This document shows, piece after piece, positions 8,340 through 16,641 of a DNA stretch of 61,039 nucleotides. Under the pieces are notes generated by a model. The model made no database searches, had not been told where the DNA came from, and saw only the letters and a list, made by a program, of their open reading frames with translations. The translations under genes and the position numbers were made by a program. This DNA is from Sphingomonadaceae bacterium (lineage in GTDB: Bacteria > Pseudomonadota > Alphaproteobacteria > Sphingomonadales > Sphingomonadaceae): the NCBI GenBank assembly GCA_030147805.1, contig JASBUR010000028.1, positions 1 to 61,039 on the forward strand, written 5' to 3'. Position 1 is the stretch's first letter; every line of letters begins with the position of its first letter.

Positions 8340-9824
8340 ATGAGCATCACCCCCCTTCGCAAGCCTGCCGCGGAGCCGACCGATTCGGCCACACTGCCGC
8401 AGAATATCGAGGCCGAGCGGGCGCTTCTCGGCGCGATGATGATCGACAACCGGCTCGTCGAGGACGTGCAGGTCAAGCTGCGCGCCGAGCATTTCTTCCT
8501 GCCGCTGCATCGCCGGATCTTCGAGCTGATCCTGCGCGTCGTCGACCGCAACCAGATCGCGACGCCGGTGACGCTGCGGCCGATGCTGTTCGGCGACCCC
8601 GAGTTCGCCGACACCGACACCAACTATCTCACCGAGCTGACGCAGAATGCCGGCGTGATGATCGCCGCCAGCGACTTCGCGTCGCAGCTCTACGATCTCG
8701 CGCTGCTGCGCGAGCTCGTCCAGGTCGGGCGCGAGATGGTGATCTCGGCGACCGACACCAGCCAGGACGTCGACCCGCAGGCCAAGGTGCAGGAAGCCGA
8801 GATGGCGCTGTACAAGGTCGCCGAGCAGGGCGAGGTCACCGGCAGCGTCAAGGATTTCAAGTCGTCGGCGATGCTGGCGGTCAACATGGCCGAGCGCGCG
8901 ATCAAGTCGGGCGGCTCGCTGTCGGGCATCACCACCGGGCTCGACGCGCTCAACACCAAGCTCGGCGGCCTGCACCGCTCCGACCTCATCATCCTCGCCG
9001 GCCGCCCGGCGATGGGCAAGACCGCGCTCGCCACCAACATCGCCTTTTCCGCCGCGCAGCGGCTGATGAAGGACAAGGATTTCGGCACCGCGCCGACCGA
9101 ATCGGCGGGTGCCGGCGTCGCCTTCTTCTCGCTCGAAATGTCGGCCGACCAGCTGGCGACGCGTATCCTCGCCGAACAGTCGAACCTGTCGTCCGAGGCG
9201 CTGCGCATGGGCAAGATCAGCCAGAGCGAGTTCCGCAATCTCGCGCGCGCCGCCGCCGAGCTCGAGAATCTGCCGCTCTACATCGACGACACCCCCGGCC
9301 TCACCATCGCCGCGCTGCGCACGCGCGCGCGCCGGCTGAAGCGCCAGCGCGGCATCGGGCTGATCGTCGTCGACTATCTCCAGCTGCTCCAGGGCTCGTC
9401 GAAGACGTCGAGCGAGAACCGAGTCCAGGAAATCTCCGAGATCACCCGCGGCCTGAAGACGCTCGCCAAGGAACTCAACGTCCCCGTGCTGGCGCTGTCG
9501 CAGCTCAGCCGCGCCGTCGAGCAGCGCGAGGACAAGAGGCCGCTGCTCTCCGACCTTCGCGAATCGGGCACCATCGAGCAGGATTCGGACATCGTGATGT
9601 TCGTCTACCGCGAGGAATATTATCACGCCGCCAAGAAGCCCGAGGACGGCTCGGAGAAATTCCAGGCCTGGCTCGAGAAGGCCCACCGCATCGAAGGCCG
9701 CGCCGAAGTCGTCATCGCCAAGCAGCGCCACGGCGCCACCGGCATCGTGCCGCTGATGTTCCACAAGATGACGACCAAGTTCAGCGATCTCGCCGAGGAC
9801 GCCTATCTGCCGGACGTGCATTGA
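8340..9824 (+). CDS. dnaB: replicative DNA helicase DnaB
   Basis: Hexameric 5'-3' helicase that unwinds DNA ahead of the replication fork, 494 residues. The N-terminal DnaB domain begins at NIEAERALLGAMM, and the RecA-like C-terminal domain holds Walker A GRPAMGKT at 221-228, Walker B LIVVDYLQLL, and the arginine-rich region including LRESGTIEQDSD. There is no intein or insertion. The ATG at 8340 fits the usual short N-terminal arm (MSITPLRKPAAEPTDSATLP); the open frame runs far upstream but only as the shadow of the patatin gene. Downstream, alr would normally be next, but a repeat-bounded GIY-YIG cassette lies between. Confidence 0.97.
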   Translation: MSITPLRKPAAEPTDSATLPQNIEAERALLGAMMIDNRLVEDVQVKLRAEHFFLPLHRRIFELILRVVDRNQIATPVTLRPMLFGDPEFADTDTNYLTELTQNAGVMIAASDFASQLYDLALLRELVQVGREMVISATDTSQDVDPQAKVQEAEMALYKVAEQGEVTGSVKDFKSSAMLAVNMAERAIKSGGSLSGITTGLDALNTKLGGLHRSDLIILAGRPAMGKTALATNIAFSAAQRLMKDKDFGTAPTESAGAGVAFFSLEMSADQLATRILAEQSNLSSEALRMGKISQSEFRNLARAAAELENLPLYIDDTPGLTIAALRTRARRLKRQRGIGLIVVDYLQLLQGSSKTSSENRVQEISEITRGLKTLAKELNVPVLALSQLSRAVEQREDKRPLLSDLRESGTIEQDSDIVMFVYREEYYHAAKKPEDGSEKFQAWLEKAHRIEGRAEVVIAKQRHGATGIVPLMFHKMTTKFSDLAEDAYLPDVH

Positions 9825-9881
9825 GGGGCAGGCTGATTCCGCTCGGCCAGCTTCGCTTTTTGTCCAGCATTAGCGTTTAAG

Positions 9882-9916
9882 TAGCGCTCACCCTGAGCAT
9901 GTCGAAGGGCGAGCGC
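9882..9916. repeat. left inverted repeat of GIY-YIG cassette (REP-like)
   Basis: TAGCGCTCACCCTGAGC begins the 35-bp copy; it ends in GAAGGGCGAGCGC. Its reverse complement matches 10206-10240 at 34 of 35 positions. Its own ends pair to form a hairpin of about 10 bp with one mismatch. A half copy is seen at 41437-41451. Confidence 0.85.
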
Positions 9917-9924
9917 GTGGCACA

Positions 9925-11367
9925 ATGCTCGACGTGCCCTTCTGGACCTACATCCTCGAATGCGCCGATGGCAGCTACTACGTCGGTCATACCGACGACC
10001 TCGATGCCCGGATGTCGCAGCATGTTGTCGGCACGGCCAGTGGATACACGGCGCGCCGCCTTCCCGTTCGCCTGCTGTGGACGCAAGACCATCAGACGCG
10101 CGACGATGCCTTCCGTCTCGAGCACCAGCTGAAAGGCTGGTCGCGCGCCAAGAAGGAGGCGATGATGCGAGGCGATTGGGTCGCCCTGCCCGACCTCTCG
10201 CGAGCGCGCTCGCCCTTCGACAAGCTCAGGGTGAGCGCTATTGGAGCGCCGGCTGGTGTTGAGGCCAAGGAAGGTGGGGCCGGAGTGGGCGCCACCCCGT
10301 TTGCCATCTTCCCGCCGTCCGGCTACGCCGCGGCGATGCAGCCGCCGGCCCCCCTCCGCCTGACCATCGATCTCGACGCGCTCGCGCACAACTGGCGCTG
10401 GTTCGCGCACGCGTCGGCACCCGCCGCGTGCGGCGCGGCGATCAAGGCCGACGGCTACGGCGTCGGCGCCAGGGCCGTCGTCGAGCGGCTGGCGCGCGAA
10501 GGCTGCCGCGACTTCTTCGTCGCCACCTGGGCCGAAGCGGCGCGGCTGCTGCCGCTGCCCGCCGGCATCACGCTGCGCGTGCTCCACGGCGTGCTGCCGG
10601 GCGAAGAAGCCTTTGCCGCGCAGAGCGGCGCGGTGCCGATGCTCGTCAGCCTCGAACAGGCGGCGCGCTGGCGCGAAGCGGCGCCGGGGCGCACCTGCGA
10701 CGTCATGATCGATACCGGGATGAACCGGCTGGGGCTCGCCGCCGGCGAGATCGCCGCGCTCGGCGGCCTTGCGATCGACACGCTGCACAGCCATCTCGCC
10801 TGCGCCGACGAGCCCGACCATCCGATGAACGCGCGCCAGCGCGCCGCCTTCGCCGCGGTCGCGCTGCCGGCGCGCCGGCGCAGCCTCGCCAATTCGGCGG
10901 GCGTCTGCCTGGGCGGCGCCTATCATTTCGACCTGACGCGCCCCGGCATCGGTCTCTATGGCGGCGTGCCGCATCCGGCCGCCGCCGGACAACTCCGCCA
11001 GGTGGTGAGCGCCCAGGCGCAGGTAATTCAGGTGCGGCAGCTGCAGGCCGGCGACGCCGTCGGCTACAATTGCACGCACGTCGTGGCGCGCGACACCAGC
11101 GTGGCGATCCTCAACCTCGGCTATGCCGACGGCTATCTGCGCGGCTTCTCGGGCACCGGCCGCGCGCTCGTCGACGGCCGCGTCTTGCCGGTGCTCGGCC
11201 GCGTGTCGATGGACCTCACGGCGATCGACGCCACGGCGGTTTCGTTGCGCGAAGGCGACTGGGTGGCGATCGATCTCGACCTGCCGCGCGCCGCTGCCGC
11301 GTCGGGTCTTTCGCAATATGAGTTGCTGACCTGTCTCGGCGACCGCTATCAGCGGCACTATCTATGA
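9925..11367 (+). CDS. alr: alanine racemase, open in frame with an N-terminal GIY-YIG nuclease domain
   Basis: One 480-codon frame with two unrelated domains. Residues 1-90 are a small GIY-YIG endonuclease of the UPF0213 type: YIL and YYVG motifs, Arg in LDARMSQH, Glu in FRLEHQLKGWSRAKK. Residues 91-137 are linker, partly translated from the right 35-bp repeat (ARSPFDKLRVSA). From the ATG at 10336 comes a complete 343-residue alanine racemase: PLP lysine K37 in AAIKADGYGVG, barrel motifs, catalytic Tyr near 244 in AVGYNCTH. It converts L- to D-alanine for peptidoglycan. The 10336 ATG lacks a clear Shine-Dalgarno, so whether Alr is made alone or as a fusion is open. Its TGA overlaps the next ATG (ATGA). 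Confidence 0.88.
   Translation: MLDVPFWTYILECADGSYYVGHTDDLDARMSQHVVGTASGYTARRLPVRLLWTQDHQTRDDAFRLEHQLKGWSRAKKEAMMRGDWVALPDLSRARSPFDKLRVSAIGAPAGVEAKEGGAGVGATPFAIFPPSGYAAAMQPPAPLRLTIDLDALAHNWRWFAHASAPAACGAAIKADGYGVGARAVVERLAREGCRDFFVATWAEAARLLPLPAGITLRVLHGVLPGEEAFAAQSGAVPMLVSLEQAARWREAAPGRTCDVMIDTGMNRLGLAAGEIAALGGLAIDTLHSHLACADEPDHPMNARQRAAFAAVALPARRRSLANSAGVCLGGAYHFDLTRPGIGLYGGVPHPAAAGQLRQVVSAQAQVIQVRQLQAGDAVGYNCTHVVARDTSVAILNLGYADGYLRGFSGTGRALVDGRVLPVLGRVSMDLTAIDATAVSLREGDWVAIDLDLPRAAAASGLSQYELLTCLGDRYQRHYL
10206..10240. repeat. right inverted repeat of GIY-YIG cassette (REP-like)
   Basis: Inverted copy of 9882-9916 (34 of 35 identical; the difference is CAAG versus CATG in the centre). It lies inside the open frame between the nuclease and Alr domains and encodes part of the linker without a stop codon. 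Confidence 0.85.
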
Positions 11368-12164
11368 TGCAGACCCTGCTCAAAGACCTGCTGTCGGTCC
11401 TCATCCGCATCGGCTCGGTCGTACTCGCCGGCCTCGGCGCGGTCGGCCGGCTGGCGCAGTTCACCGGCCGCGCGGTCGGCCGGGCGGTGCTGCCGCCCTA
11501 TTATCCGGCGCGGCTGGTCGAGCAGATGCTGATCATCGGCTATTTCTCGCTGCCCGTCGTCGGCCTGACCGCGCTGTTCACCGGCGCGGCGCTGGCGCAG
11601 CAGATCTTCGTCGGCGGCAGCCGCTTCAATGCCGAGAGCACCGTCCCCGCCGTCACCGTCATCGCCATCGTCCGCGAACTCGGGCCGGTGCTCGGCGGGC
11701 TGATGGTCGCCGGCCGCGTCTCGTCGGCGATGGCGGCCGAGCTCGGCACGATGCGCGTCACCGAGCAGATCGACGCGCTGACGACGCTGCGCACCGACCC
11801 CTATCAATATCTGATCGCGCCGCGGCTGCTCGCCGCGCTGATCGTCATGCCGCTGCTCGTGCTGGTCTCCAACGTCATCGGCGTGTTCGGCGGCTATCTG
11901 ATCGGCACCGAGCGCCTGGGCTTCAACGCCGCCAATTATCTGTCGATCACCAGCCAGTATCTCGAGGGCGACGACGTCACCTCGTCGATGGTCAAGGCCG
12001 CGGTGTTCGGCTTCATCATCGCGCTGATGGGCTGCTACAACGGCTTCCACTCGTCGGGCGGCGCCGCCGGGGTCGGGCGCGCCACGACCAACGCGGTGGT
12101 GTCGGCCTTCATCCTGATCCTGCTCGCCAACCTCATCATCACCGTGCTGGTGTTCGGCTCGTGA
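11364..12164 (+). CDS. mlaE: MlaE family lipid ABC transporter permease
   Basis: Inner-membrane permease of 266 residues with the MlaE/TTG2B fold: an N-terminal amphipathic segment (LLSVLIRIGSVVLAGLGAVGR) followed by about five membrane helices, with the family motifs AAELGTMRVTEQIDAL and PRLLAALIVMPLLVLVSN. MlaE-type permeases move phospholipids between inner and outer membranes with MlaF as ATPase and an MCE protein (MlaD) as periplasmic partner. Start and stop are both overlapped: ATG inside the alr stop (ATGA) and GTG of mlaF inside its own stop (GTGA), so translation is probably coupled. No mlaD, mlaC or mlaB is present in the window. Confidence 0.92.
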   Translation: MMQTLLKDLLSVLIRIGSVVLAGLGAVGRLAQFTGRAVGRAVLPPYYPARLVEQMLIIGYFSLPVVGLTALFTGAALAQQIFVGGSRFNAESTVPAVTVIAIVRELGPVLGGLMVAGRVSSAMAAELGTMRVTEQIDALTTLRTDPYQYLIAPRLLAALIVMPLLVLVSNVIGVFGGYLIGTERLGFNAANYLSITSQYLEGDDVTSSMVKAAVFGFIIALMGCYNGFHSSGGAAGVGRATTNAVVSAFILILLANLIITVLVFGS

Positions 12165-12928
12165 CCCCGAAGATCGAGCTCATCGGCATTTCGAAGCGCT
12201 TCGGCCGCAAGGTCGTGCTCGACGAGCTCAACCTGTCGGTGATGCCGGGCGAATCGCTGGTGGTCATCGGCGGCTCGGGCACCGGCAAATCGGTGATGCT
12301 CAAGTGCATTCTCGGGCTGCTGCGGCCCGACGAGGGCCAGGTGCTCGTCGACGGGCAGGACGTCACGCGGCTGCGCGGCCGCGCGCGCACCGCCTATCGC
12401 TCGCGCTTCGGCATGCTGTTCCAGGGCGGCGCGCTGTTCGATTCGCTGTCGGTCTGGCGCAACATCACCTTCGCGATGACGCAGGGACGGCGCGGCAACG
12501 CCCGCCAGCGCGACCTCGCCATCGAACTGCTCCAGAAGGTCGGCCTCGACGCGGCGGTCGCCGATCTGCGGCCGTCCGAATTGTCGGGCGGCATGCAGAA
12601 GCGCGTCGCGCTCGCCCGCGCCATCGCCGCCAAGCCCGAGATCATCTTTTTCGACGAGCCGACCACCGGCCTCGACCCGATCCGCGCCGACGTGATCAAC
12701 GACCTGATCGTCAGCCTGGTGCGCGATCTGGGCATAACCGCGCTCACCATCACGCACGATATGGCGTCGGCGCGAAAAATCGCGCATCGTGTGGCGATGC
12801 TGTACAACGGCAAGATCATCTGGGACGGCCCCCGCGACCTCATTCACTCGAGCGGCAACCCCTATGTCGACCAGTTCGTGAACGGTCGCGCCGAGGGGCC
12901 GATCAAGACCGGCCAGCTCGTCAGATGA
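12161..12928 (+). CDS. mlaF: MlaF family ABC transporter ATP-binding protein
   Basis: Cytoplasmic ATPase of 255 residues driving the MlaE permease. Walker A GGSGTGKS is at 37-44, the Q-loop in GMLFQGGALFDSL, signature LSGGMQKR at 141-148, Walker B IIFFDEPTTGLDP, and the H-loop in LTITHDM. The GGALFDSL after the Q-loop is characteristic of MlaF/Ttg2A. The start is GTG at 12161, overlapping the mlaE stop. Its own TGA overlaps the ATG of the ECF sigma gene, which is not a usual Mla neighbour. Confidence 0.93.
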   Translation: MTPKIELIGISKRFGRKVVLDELNLSVMPGESLVVIGGSGTGKSVMLKCILGLLRPDEGQVLVDGQDVTRLRGRARTAYRSRFGMLFQGGALFDSLSVWRNITFAMTQGRRGNARQRDLAIELLQKVGLDAAVADLRPSELSGGMQKRVALARAIAAKPEIIFFDEPTTGLDPIRADVINDLIVSLVRDLGITALTITHDMASARKIAHRVAMLYNGKIIWDGPRDLIHSSGNPYVDQFVNGRAEGPIKTGQLVR

Positions 12929-13473
12929 GCGGCCGCGACGCTCTCGTCGAGGCGATCGCGCGCACGGCGGACGGCGACCGCGCCGCGCTGAAATATGTTT
13001 ATGAATCGACCTCCGCGAAACTCTTTGGCGTTTGCCTTCGTATCTTGAACGACCGCGGCGAGGCCGAGGACGTGTTGCAGGACGTCTATCTGACGATCTG
13101 GCGCAAGGCGGCGGAGTTCGATCCGACCCGCGCGAGCCCGATCACCTGGGTAGCCACCATTGCCCGCAACAGGTCGATCGACCGGCTGCGGTCGCGCGGA
13201 AGCCGCGACATGCGACCCTTGGACGAAGCGTTCGAGGTCGCCGACGGCGGCGACGGCGCAGACGTGATGGCGGAGCGTTCCGAGGAAGCGAAGCGGCTTG
13301 AAGCCGCGCTTGCCTCGATCGACCCCCGGGCGGCTGCGGCGATCCGCAGCGCCTTTTTCGAAGGCGCCACCTACCAGAGCCTCGCGGCGCGCGCCGGCGT
13401 GCCCGAGGGAACGATGAAGTCGTGGATCCGGCGTGGAATGATGAGTTTGAGGACCCAGTTAGAAGCGGCATGA
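12925..13473 (+). CDS. ECF RNA polymerase sigma factor (SigK type)
   Basis: Extracytoplasmic-function sigma factor of 182 residues. Region 2 includes LFGVCLRILNDRGEAEDVLQDVYLTIWRK split by the usual DVLQDVY core, with WVATIARNRSIDRLR as region 2.4. Region 4 ends the protein with TYQSLAARAGVPEGTMKSWIRRG, the -35-binding helix-turn-helix. The ATG at 12925 overlaps the mlaF stop and its own stop overlaps the anti-sigma start, so sigma and anti-sigma are made together. The RskA-like partner and sequence place it near the SigK/RpoE4 groups that answer to oxidative or envelope stress. Target promoters cannot be deduced here. Confidence 0.92.
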   Translation: MSGRDALVEAIARTADGDRAALKYVYESTSAKLFGVCLRILNDRGEAEDVLQDVYLTIWRKAAEFDPTRASPITWVATIARNRSIDRLRSRGSRDMRPLDEAFEVADGGDGADVMAERSEEAKRLEAALASIDPRAAAAIRSAFFEGATYQSLAARAGVPEGTMKSWIRRGMMSLRTQLEAA

Positions 13474-14249
13474 GCAACGGCAGCGATCAGGATTGGACCG
13501 ACCGGGAGGCCTTGGCCGCCGAGTACGCGCTTGGCGTGCTTGACGCGGCCGAGCGTCGCGCGGCCGAGGACCTGGTCGCCAGCGATGCGAGCTTCGCGGC
13601 CGAAGTGGCGCGCTGGCGCGCCGAACTGGCACCGATCGTCGAGTCCGCCCCCGCGGTGTCCCCGCCCGCCGATCTGTGGAGCCGTATCGATTCGCAGATC
13701 GCGCCGCCGGTCGCCCGCGCCGTCGAGAGTGCGGCGCCCGCCGCCCCGGCCACCGCGGGCCTGTGGGCCAGCCTCGCCTTCTGGCGCGGTCTGTCGTTCG
13801 CCACCGCCGGTGCCGCCGCGGTCTTCGCCGCGCTGCTCGTGTCGCCGCAAAACGCGCCGCCGCCGACCGCCGCAGCCCCCGAAGCCGGCTTCCAGCAGAC
13901 GGTGACCGAGCCGATGGCCGCGGCGCCGATCGTGATGGAGGGCGGCAGTTCGCTGCTCGCCGCCAGCTACGACCCGAGCCATCGCCAGTTCATCGTCACC
14001 CCGACCGGGCGCTACGAGCTGCAGCCGAGCCAGGTGCTCGAGCTGTGGATCATCGTCGGCGACAAGGCGCCGCGCTCGCTCGGCGTCATCGATGCCGCCA
14101 ACCCGCGCGCCTATGCGATGCCCGAAGACGTTCGCGCCGACCTCGCCGCCGGCGCCACGCTCGCCGTATCGATCGAGCCGACCGGCGGTTCGCCGACCGG
14201 CGCCCCCACCGGCGCGGTCGTCGCCTCGGGCAAACTCACCCAGATCTGA
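13470..14249 (+). CDS. anti-sigma factor, RskA type
   Basis: Membrane-bound anti-sigma factor of 259 residues. The cytoplasmic N-terminal anti-sigma domain (LAAEYALGVLDAAERRAAEDLV) is followed by one membrane helix (about 110-130, FATAGAAAVFAALLVS) and a periplasmic RskA domain with LAASYDPSHRQFIVTP and LELWIIVGDKAPRSLGVI. It should hold the preceding ECF sigma factor at the membrane until a periplasmic signal frees it; this is family knowledge. ATG overlaps the sigma stop (ATGA). A 10-bp perfect hairpin at 14318-14348 ends the alr-mlaE-mlaF-sigma-rskA series. Confidence 0.92.
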   Translation: MSNGSDQDWTDREALAAEYALGVLDAAERRAAEDLVASDASFAAEVARWRAELAPIVESAPAVSPPADLWSRIDSQIAPPVARAVESAAPAAPATAGLWASLAFWRGLSFATAGAAAVFAALLVSPQNAPPPTAAAPEAGFQQTVTEPMAAAPIVMEGGSSLLAASYDPSHRQFIVTPTGRYELQPSQVLELWIIVGDKAPRSLGVIDAANPRAYAMPEDVRADLAAGATLAVSIEPTGGSPTGAPTGAVVASGKLTQI

Positions 14250-14317
14250 TTTTTTCGGCGCACGGTGCATCCGCCGCCGCCGCGTCTGCGTAACTGCGGG
14301 CATACATGTCGTGAGAC

Positions 14318-14348
14318 GCCGGACCGGCGCTTATCATACCGGTCCGGC
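14318..14348. terminator. 10-bp perfect hairpin between convergent genes
   Basis: GCCGGACCGG (14318-14327) pairs perfectly with CCGGTCCGGC (14339-14348) across an 11-base loop. It lies between the stops of the anti-sigma gene and the convergent outer-membrane protein gene and could end both transcripts; no long T-run is present. Confidence 0.55.
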
Positions 14349-14436
14349 AAATCCTCTCCCCCCTGCGGCGGGTTTCGCGAAACGCCTGGTGCCCCCGGTT
14401 TCGCGCCCGCCGCGCCCTTGTCTCCCCGACGAACGA

Positions 14437-15105
14437 TCAGAAGCGCAAGCCGAGCGACGCCTGCACGACCGGATAGAATTTATAGTCGCCGATATCGTTC
14501 TCGATAAGCATGCGCTCGCGCTCGAGGTCGGCGGCGAAGCCCGGATCGTCCGACAGCGTTCCGCCCTGCGAGCGCAGCGCGGTGATCCGGGGCGCGCCGT
14601 GATAGACCGCGCCTGCCTCCACGCCGAGCGTCAGCCGCGGAGCGACGTCGCCGGCGTAGCCGACGGTGACGGCGGGCGCCCAGTCGCGCACCCGGTAGCT
14701 GGCGCGAAGCGTCCCGATCTGCACCGGCGTGACGGTGCGCGTCCCGATCGTCGTGTTGGTGGTCGGCGTCGCCTTGAGCACCGCCTTGTGGCCGTTGAGA
14801 CGAAAGCCGGTCGACAGGCGGAAGCCGCCGCCGTCCGGATAGAAATCGAGCATCGCGCCGACGGACCGCGTTCGTACATGTCCGCCGAAGTCGATATCGT
14901 CGCTGCGCGCGTCGACGTCGACGAGCCGCGTGTCGGCGAGCATCGCGCTGGCACGCATGCCGACGTTCCGGTTGAGGCGAACGCCGACTTCGGGGCCGAT
15001 GCCCAGCGTACCGGCGGCGAGGCCGGCGCTCAGCGCCGTTTCCTCCGCCGCCGCCGGACCCGCCAGCGCCAGCGGCGCGGCGATCAGCAACAAGCAACGC
15101 AACAT
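14437..15105 (-). CDS. outer-membrane beta-barrel protein (hypothetical)
   Basis: Exported protein of 222 residues. The ATG at 15105 begins a clear signal peptide (MLRCLLLIAAPLALAGPAAAEE) with cleavage after AAA; the frame is open a further 56 residues upstream but those precede the signal and are not expected to be used. The mature part is a string of alternating amphipathic strands (for example VGAMLDFYPDGGGFRLSTG and PAVTVGYAGDVAPRLTLG) and ends in LGLRF, the aromatic C-terminus used by the BAM machinery. It probably forms an 8-stranded barrel with unknown function. It is divergent from radA, sharing about 150 bases of upstream sequence. Confidence 0.82.
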   Translation of the reverse strand: MLRCLLLIAAPLALAGPAAAEETALSAGLAAGTLGIGPEVGVRLNRNVGMRASAMLADTRLVDVDARSDDIDFGGHVRTRSVGAMLDFYPDGGGFRLSTGFRLNGHKAVLKATPTTNTTIGTRTVTPVQIGTLRASYRVRDWAPAVTVGYAGDVAPRLTLGVEAGAVYHGAPRITALRSQGGTLSDDPGFAADLERERMLIENDIGDYKFYPVVQASLGLRF

Positions 15106-15257
15106 CGACGAACCCTGTCGAACGCAACAACTGCCGCAAGAAGCGCATCCGGCGGCGATTCGTTCCCGCGCCAGAACGGCATCGGCCGACTGCACGCGGT
15201 TGCCCGTCGGCCGGCGAGCCGCTATGTTCGCCTTCTGTTCGATTGGATCGAGTGACG

Positions 15258-16631
15258 ATGGCGAAGGCCGCAACGCGATATGTTTGCCAGTCCTGTGGTG
15301 CCGCCCATGCCAAATGGGCCGGTCAATGCGTCGAATGCCAGGAGTGGAACAGCATCCAGGCCGAGGCGACCGCCACCGTCACGCCCTTCTCCGCCAAACA
15401 CAGCCTGGCGAGCGGCGGCCGCGTCCTCGACATGGCCAAGCTCGATGCCGAGATCGAACTGCCGCCGCGCCTCGCCAGCGGCATCGCCGAACTCGACCGC
15501 GCGCTCGGCGGCGGCATCGTTCCCGCCTCGGCGGTGCTGATCGGCGGCGATCCGGGCATCGGCAAGTCGACGCTGCTGCTGCAGGCCGCCGGCCGCATGG
15601 CGAACGCCGGGCTGTCGGTCGCCTATATCACCGGCGAGGAATCGACCGATCAGGTGCGGCTGCGCGCCAAGCGTCTCGGCCTCGCCAAGGCGCCGGTGGC
15701 GCTCGCCAGCGCCACCTCGGTGCGCGACATCCTGACGACGCTCTCGCAGGGCCCGGCACCCGCGCTCCTCGTCATCGATTCGATCCAGACGATGCACTCG
15801 GACTCGCTCGAGGGCGCGCCCGGCACCGTCAGCCAGGTGCGCGCCGCCGCGCAGGAGCTGATCCGCTACGCCAAGACCTCGGGCTGCGCCGTCGTGCTCG
15901 TCGGCCATGTCACCAAGGACGGTCAGATCGCCGGCCCGCGCGTGCTCGAGCATATGGTCGACACCGTGCTCTATTTCGAGGGCGAGCGCAGCCACCAGTA
16001 CCGCATCCTGCGCGCGGTCAAGAACCGCTTCGGCGGCACCGATGAGATCGGCGTGTTCGCGATGGGCGCCGACGGCCTGGAGGAGGTCGCCAACCCCTCG
16101 TCACTGTTCCTCACCGAGCGCGACCGGCCGGTATCGGGATCGGTGGTGTTCACCGCGCTCGAGGGCACGCGCCCGGTGATGGTCGAGATTCAGGCGCTCG
16201 TCGTACGCGTCGCCACCGGCGCGACGCCGCGGCGCGCCGTCGTCGGCTGGGATTCGGCGCGCCTCGCGATGATCCTCGCGGTGCTCGAGGCGCGCTGCGG
16301 CCTCAGCTTCTCGACCGCCGAGGTCTATCTGAACGTCGCCGGCGGGCTGAAGATCAACGACCCGGCCGCCGACCTCGCGGTCGCCGCGGCGCTGATCTCG
16401 GCGCTGACCGAGCTGCCCTTCCCGACCGACACCGTCGCGATGGGCGAGATCGCGCTGTCGGGCGAGGTGCGCGCCGCGAGCCATGCGGCGCTTCGCCTCA
16501 AGGAGGCCGCCAAGCTCGGCTTCCGCGAGGCGCTGATGCCCGCGAGCGCTGCCGGCCCGCCCAAGGCGATGAAGGCCGCACAGTTCCGCTCGCTCGGGCA
16601 GCTCGTTGACCACCTGACCGGCCGAACCTAA
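15258..16631 (+). CDS. radA: DNA repair protein RadA
   Basis: RecA-related ATPase of 457 residues that extends branch migration during recombination repair. The N-terminal zinc finger has C10, C13, C24 and C27. Walker A GGDPGIGKST is at 96-105, the RadA-specific KNRFG motif follows in AVKNRFGGTDEIGVFAM, and the C-terminal Lon-protease-like domain begins near MVEIQALV. The ATG at 15258 gives the usual MAKAATRYVCQSCG start; an in-frame ATG at 15243 adds five residues. It is followed by cvpA after 10 bases and the two are probably co-transcribed. Confidence 0.96.
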   Translation: MAKAATRYVCQSCGAAHAKWAGQCVECQEWNSIQAEATATVTPFSAKHSLASGGRVLDMAKLDAEIELPPRLASGIAELDRALGGGIVPASAVLIGGDPGIGKSTLLLQAAGRMANAGLSVAYITGEESTDQVRLRAKRLGLAKAPVALASATSVRDILTTLSQGPAPALLVIDSIQTMHSDSLEGAPGTVSQVRAAAQELIRYAKTSGCAVVLVGHVTKDGQIAGPRVLEHMVDTVLYFEGERSHQYRILRAVKNRFGGTDEIGVFAMGADGLEEVANPSSLFLTERDRPVSGSVVFTALEGTRPVMVEIQALVVRVATGATPRRAVVGWDSARLAMILAVLEARCGLSFSTAEVYLNVAGGLKINDPAADLAVAAALISALTELPFPTDTVAMGEIALSGEVRAASHAALRLKEAAKLGFREALMPASAAGPPKAMKAAQFRSLGQLVDHLTGRT

Positions 16632-16641
16632 GCGGGGCTGC

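Larger units (their letters stand above)
9882..10240 (+). mobile_element. candidate GIY-YIG cassette bounded by 35-bp inverted repeats
   Basis: A 359-bp unit whose two ends (9882-9916 and 10206-10240) are inverted copies of one 35-bp sequence with a single mismatch. Between them lies only the GIY-YIG nuclease reading frame. It occupies the dnaB-alr gap. Each end is itself a hairpin (outer arms GCGCTC/GAGCGC). The layout recalls REP elements paired with their own nuclease; mobility is inferred, not shown, and the repeat type is also known as a stand-alone intergenic repeat. Confidence 0.55.
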
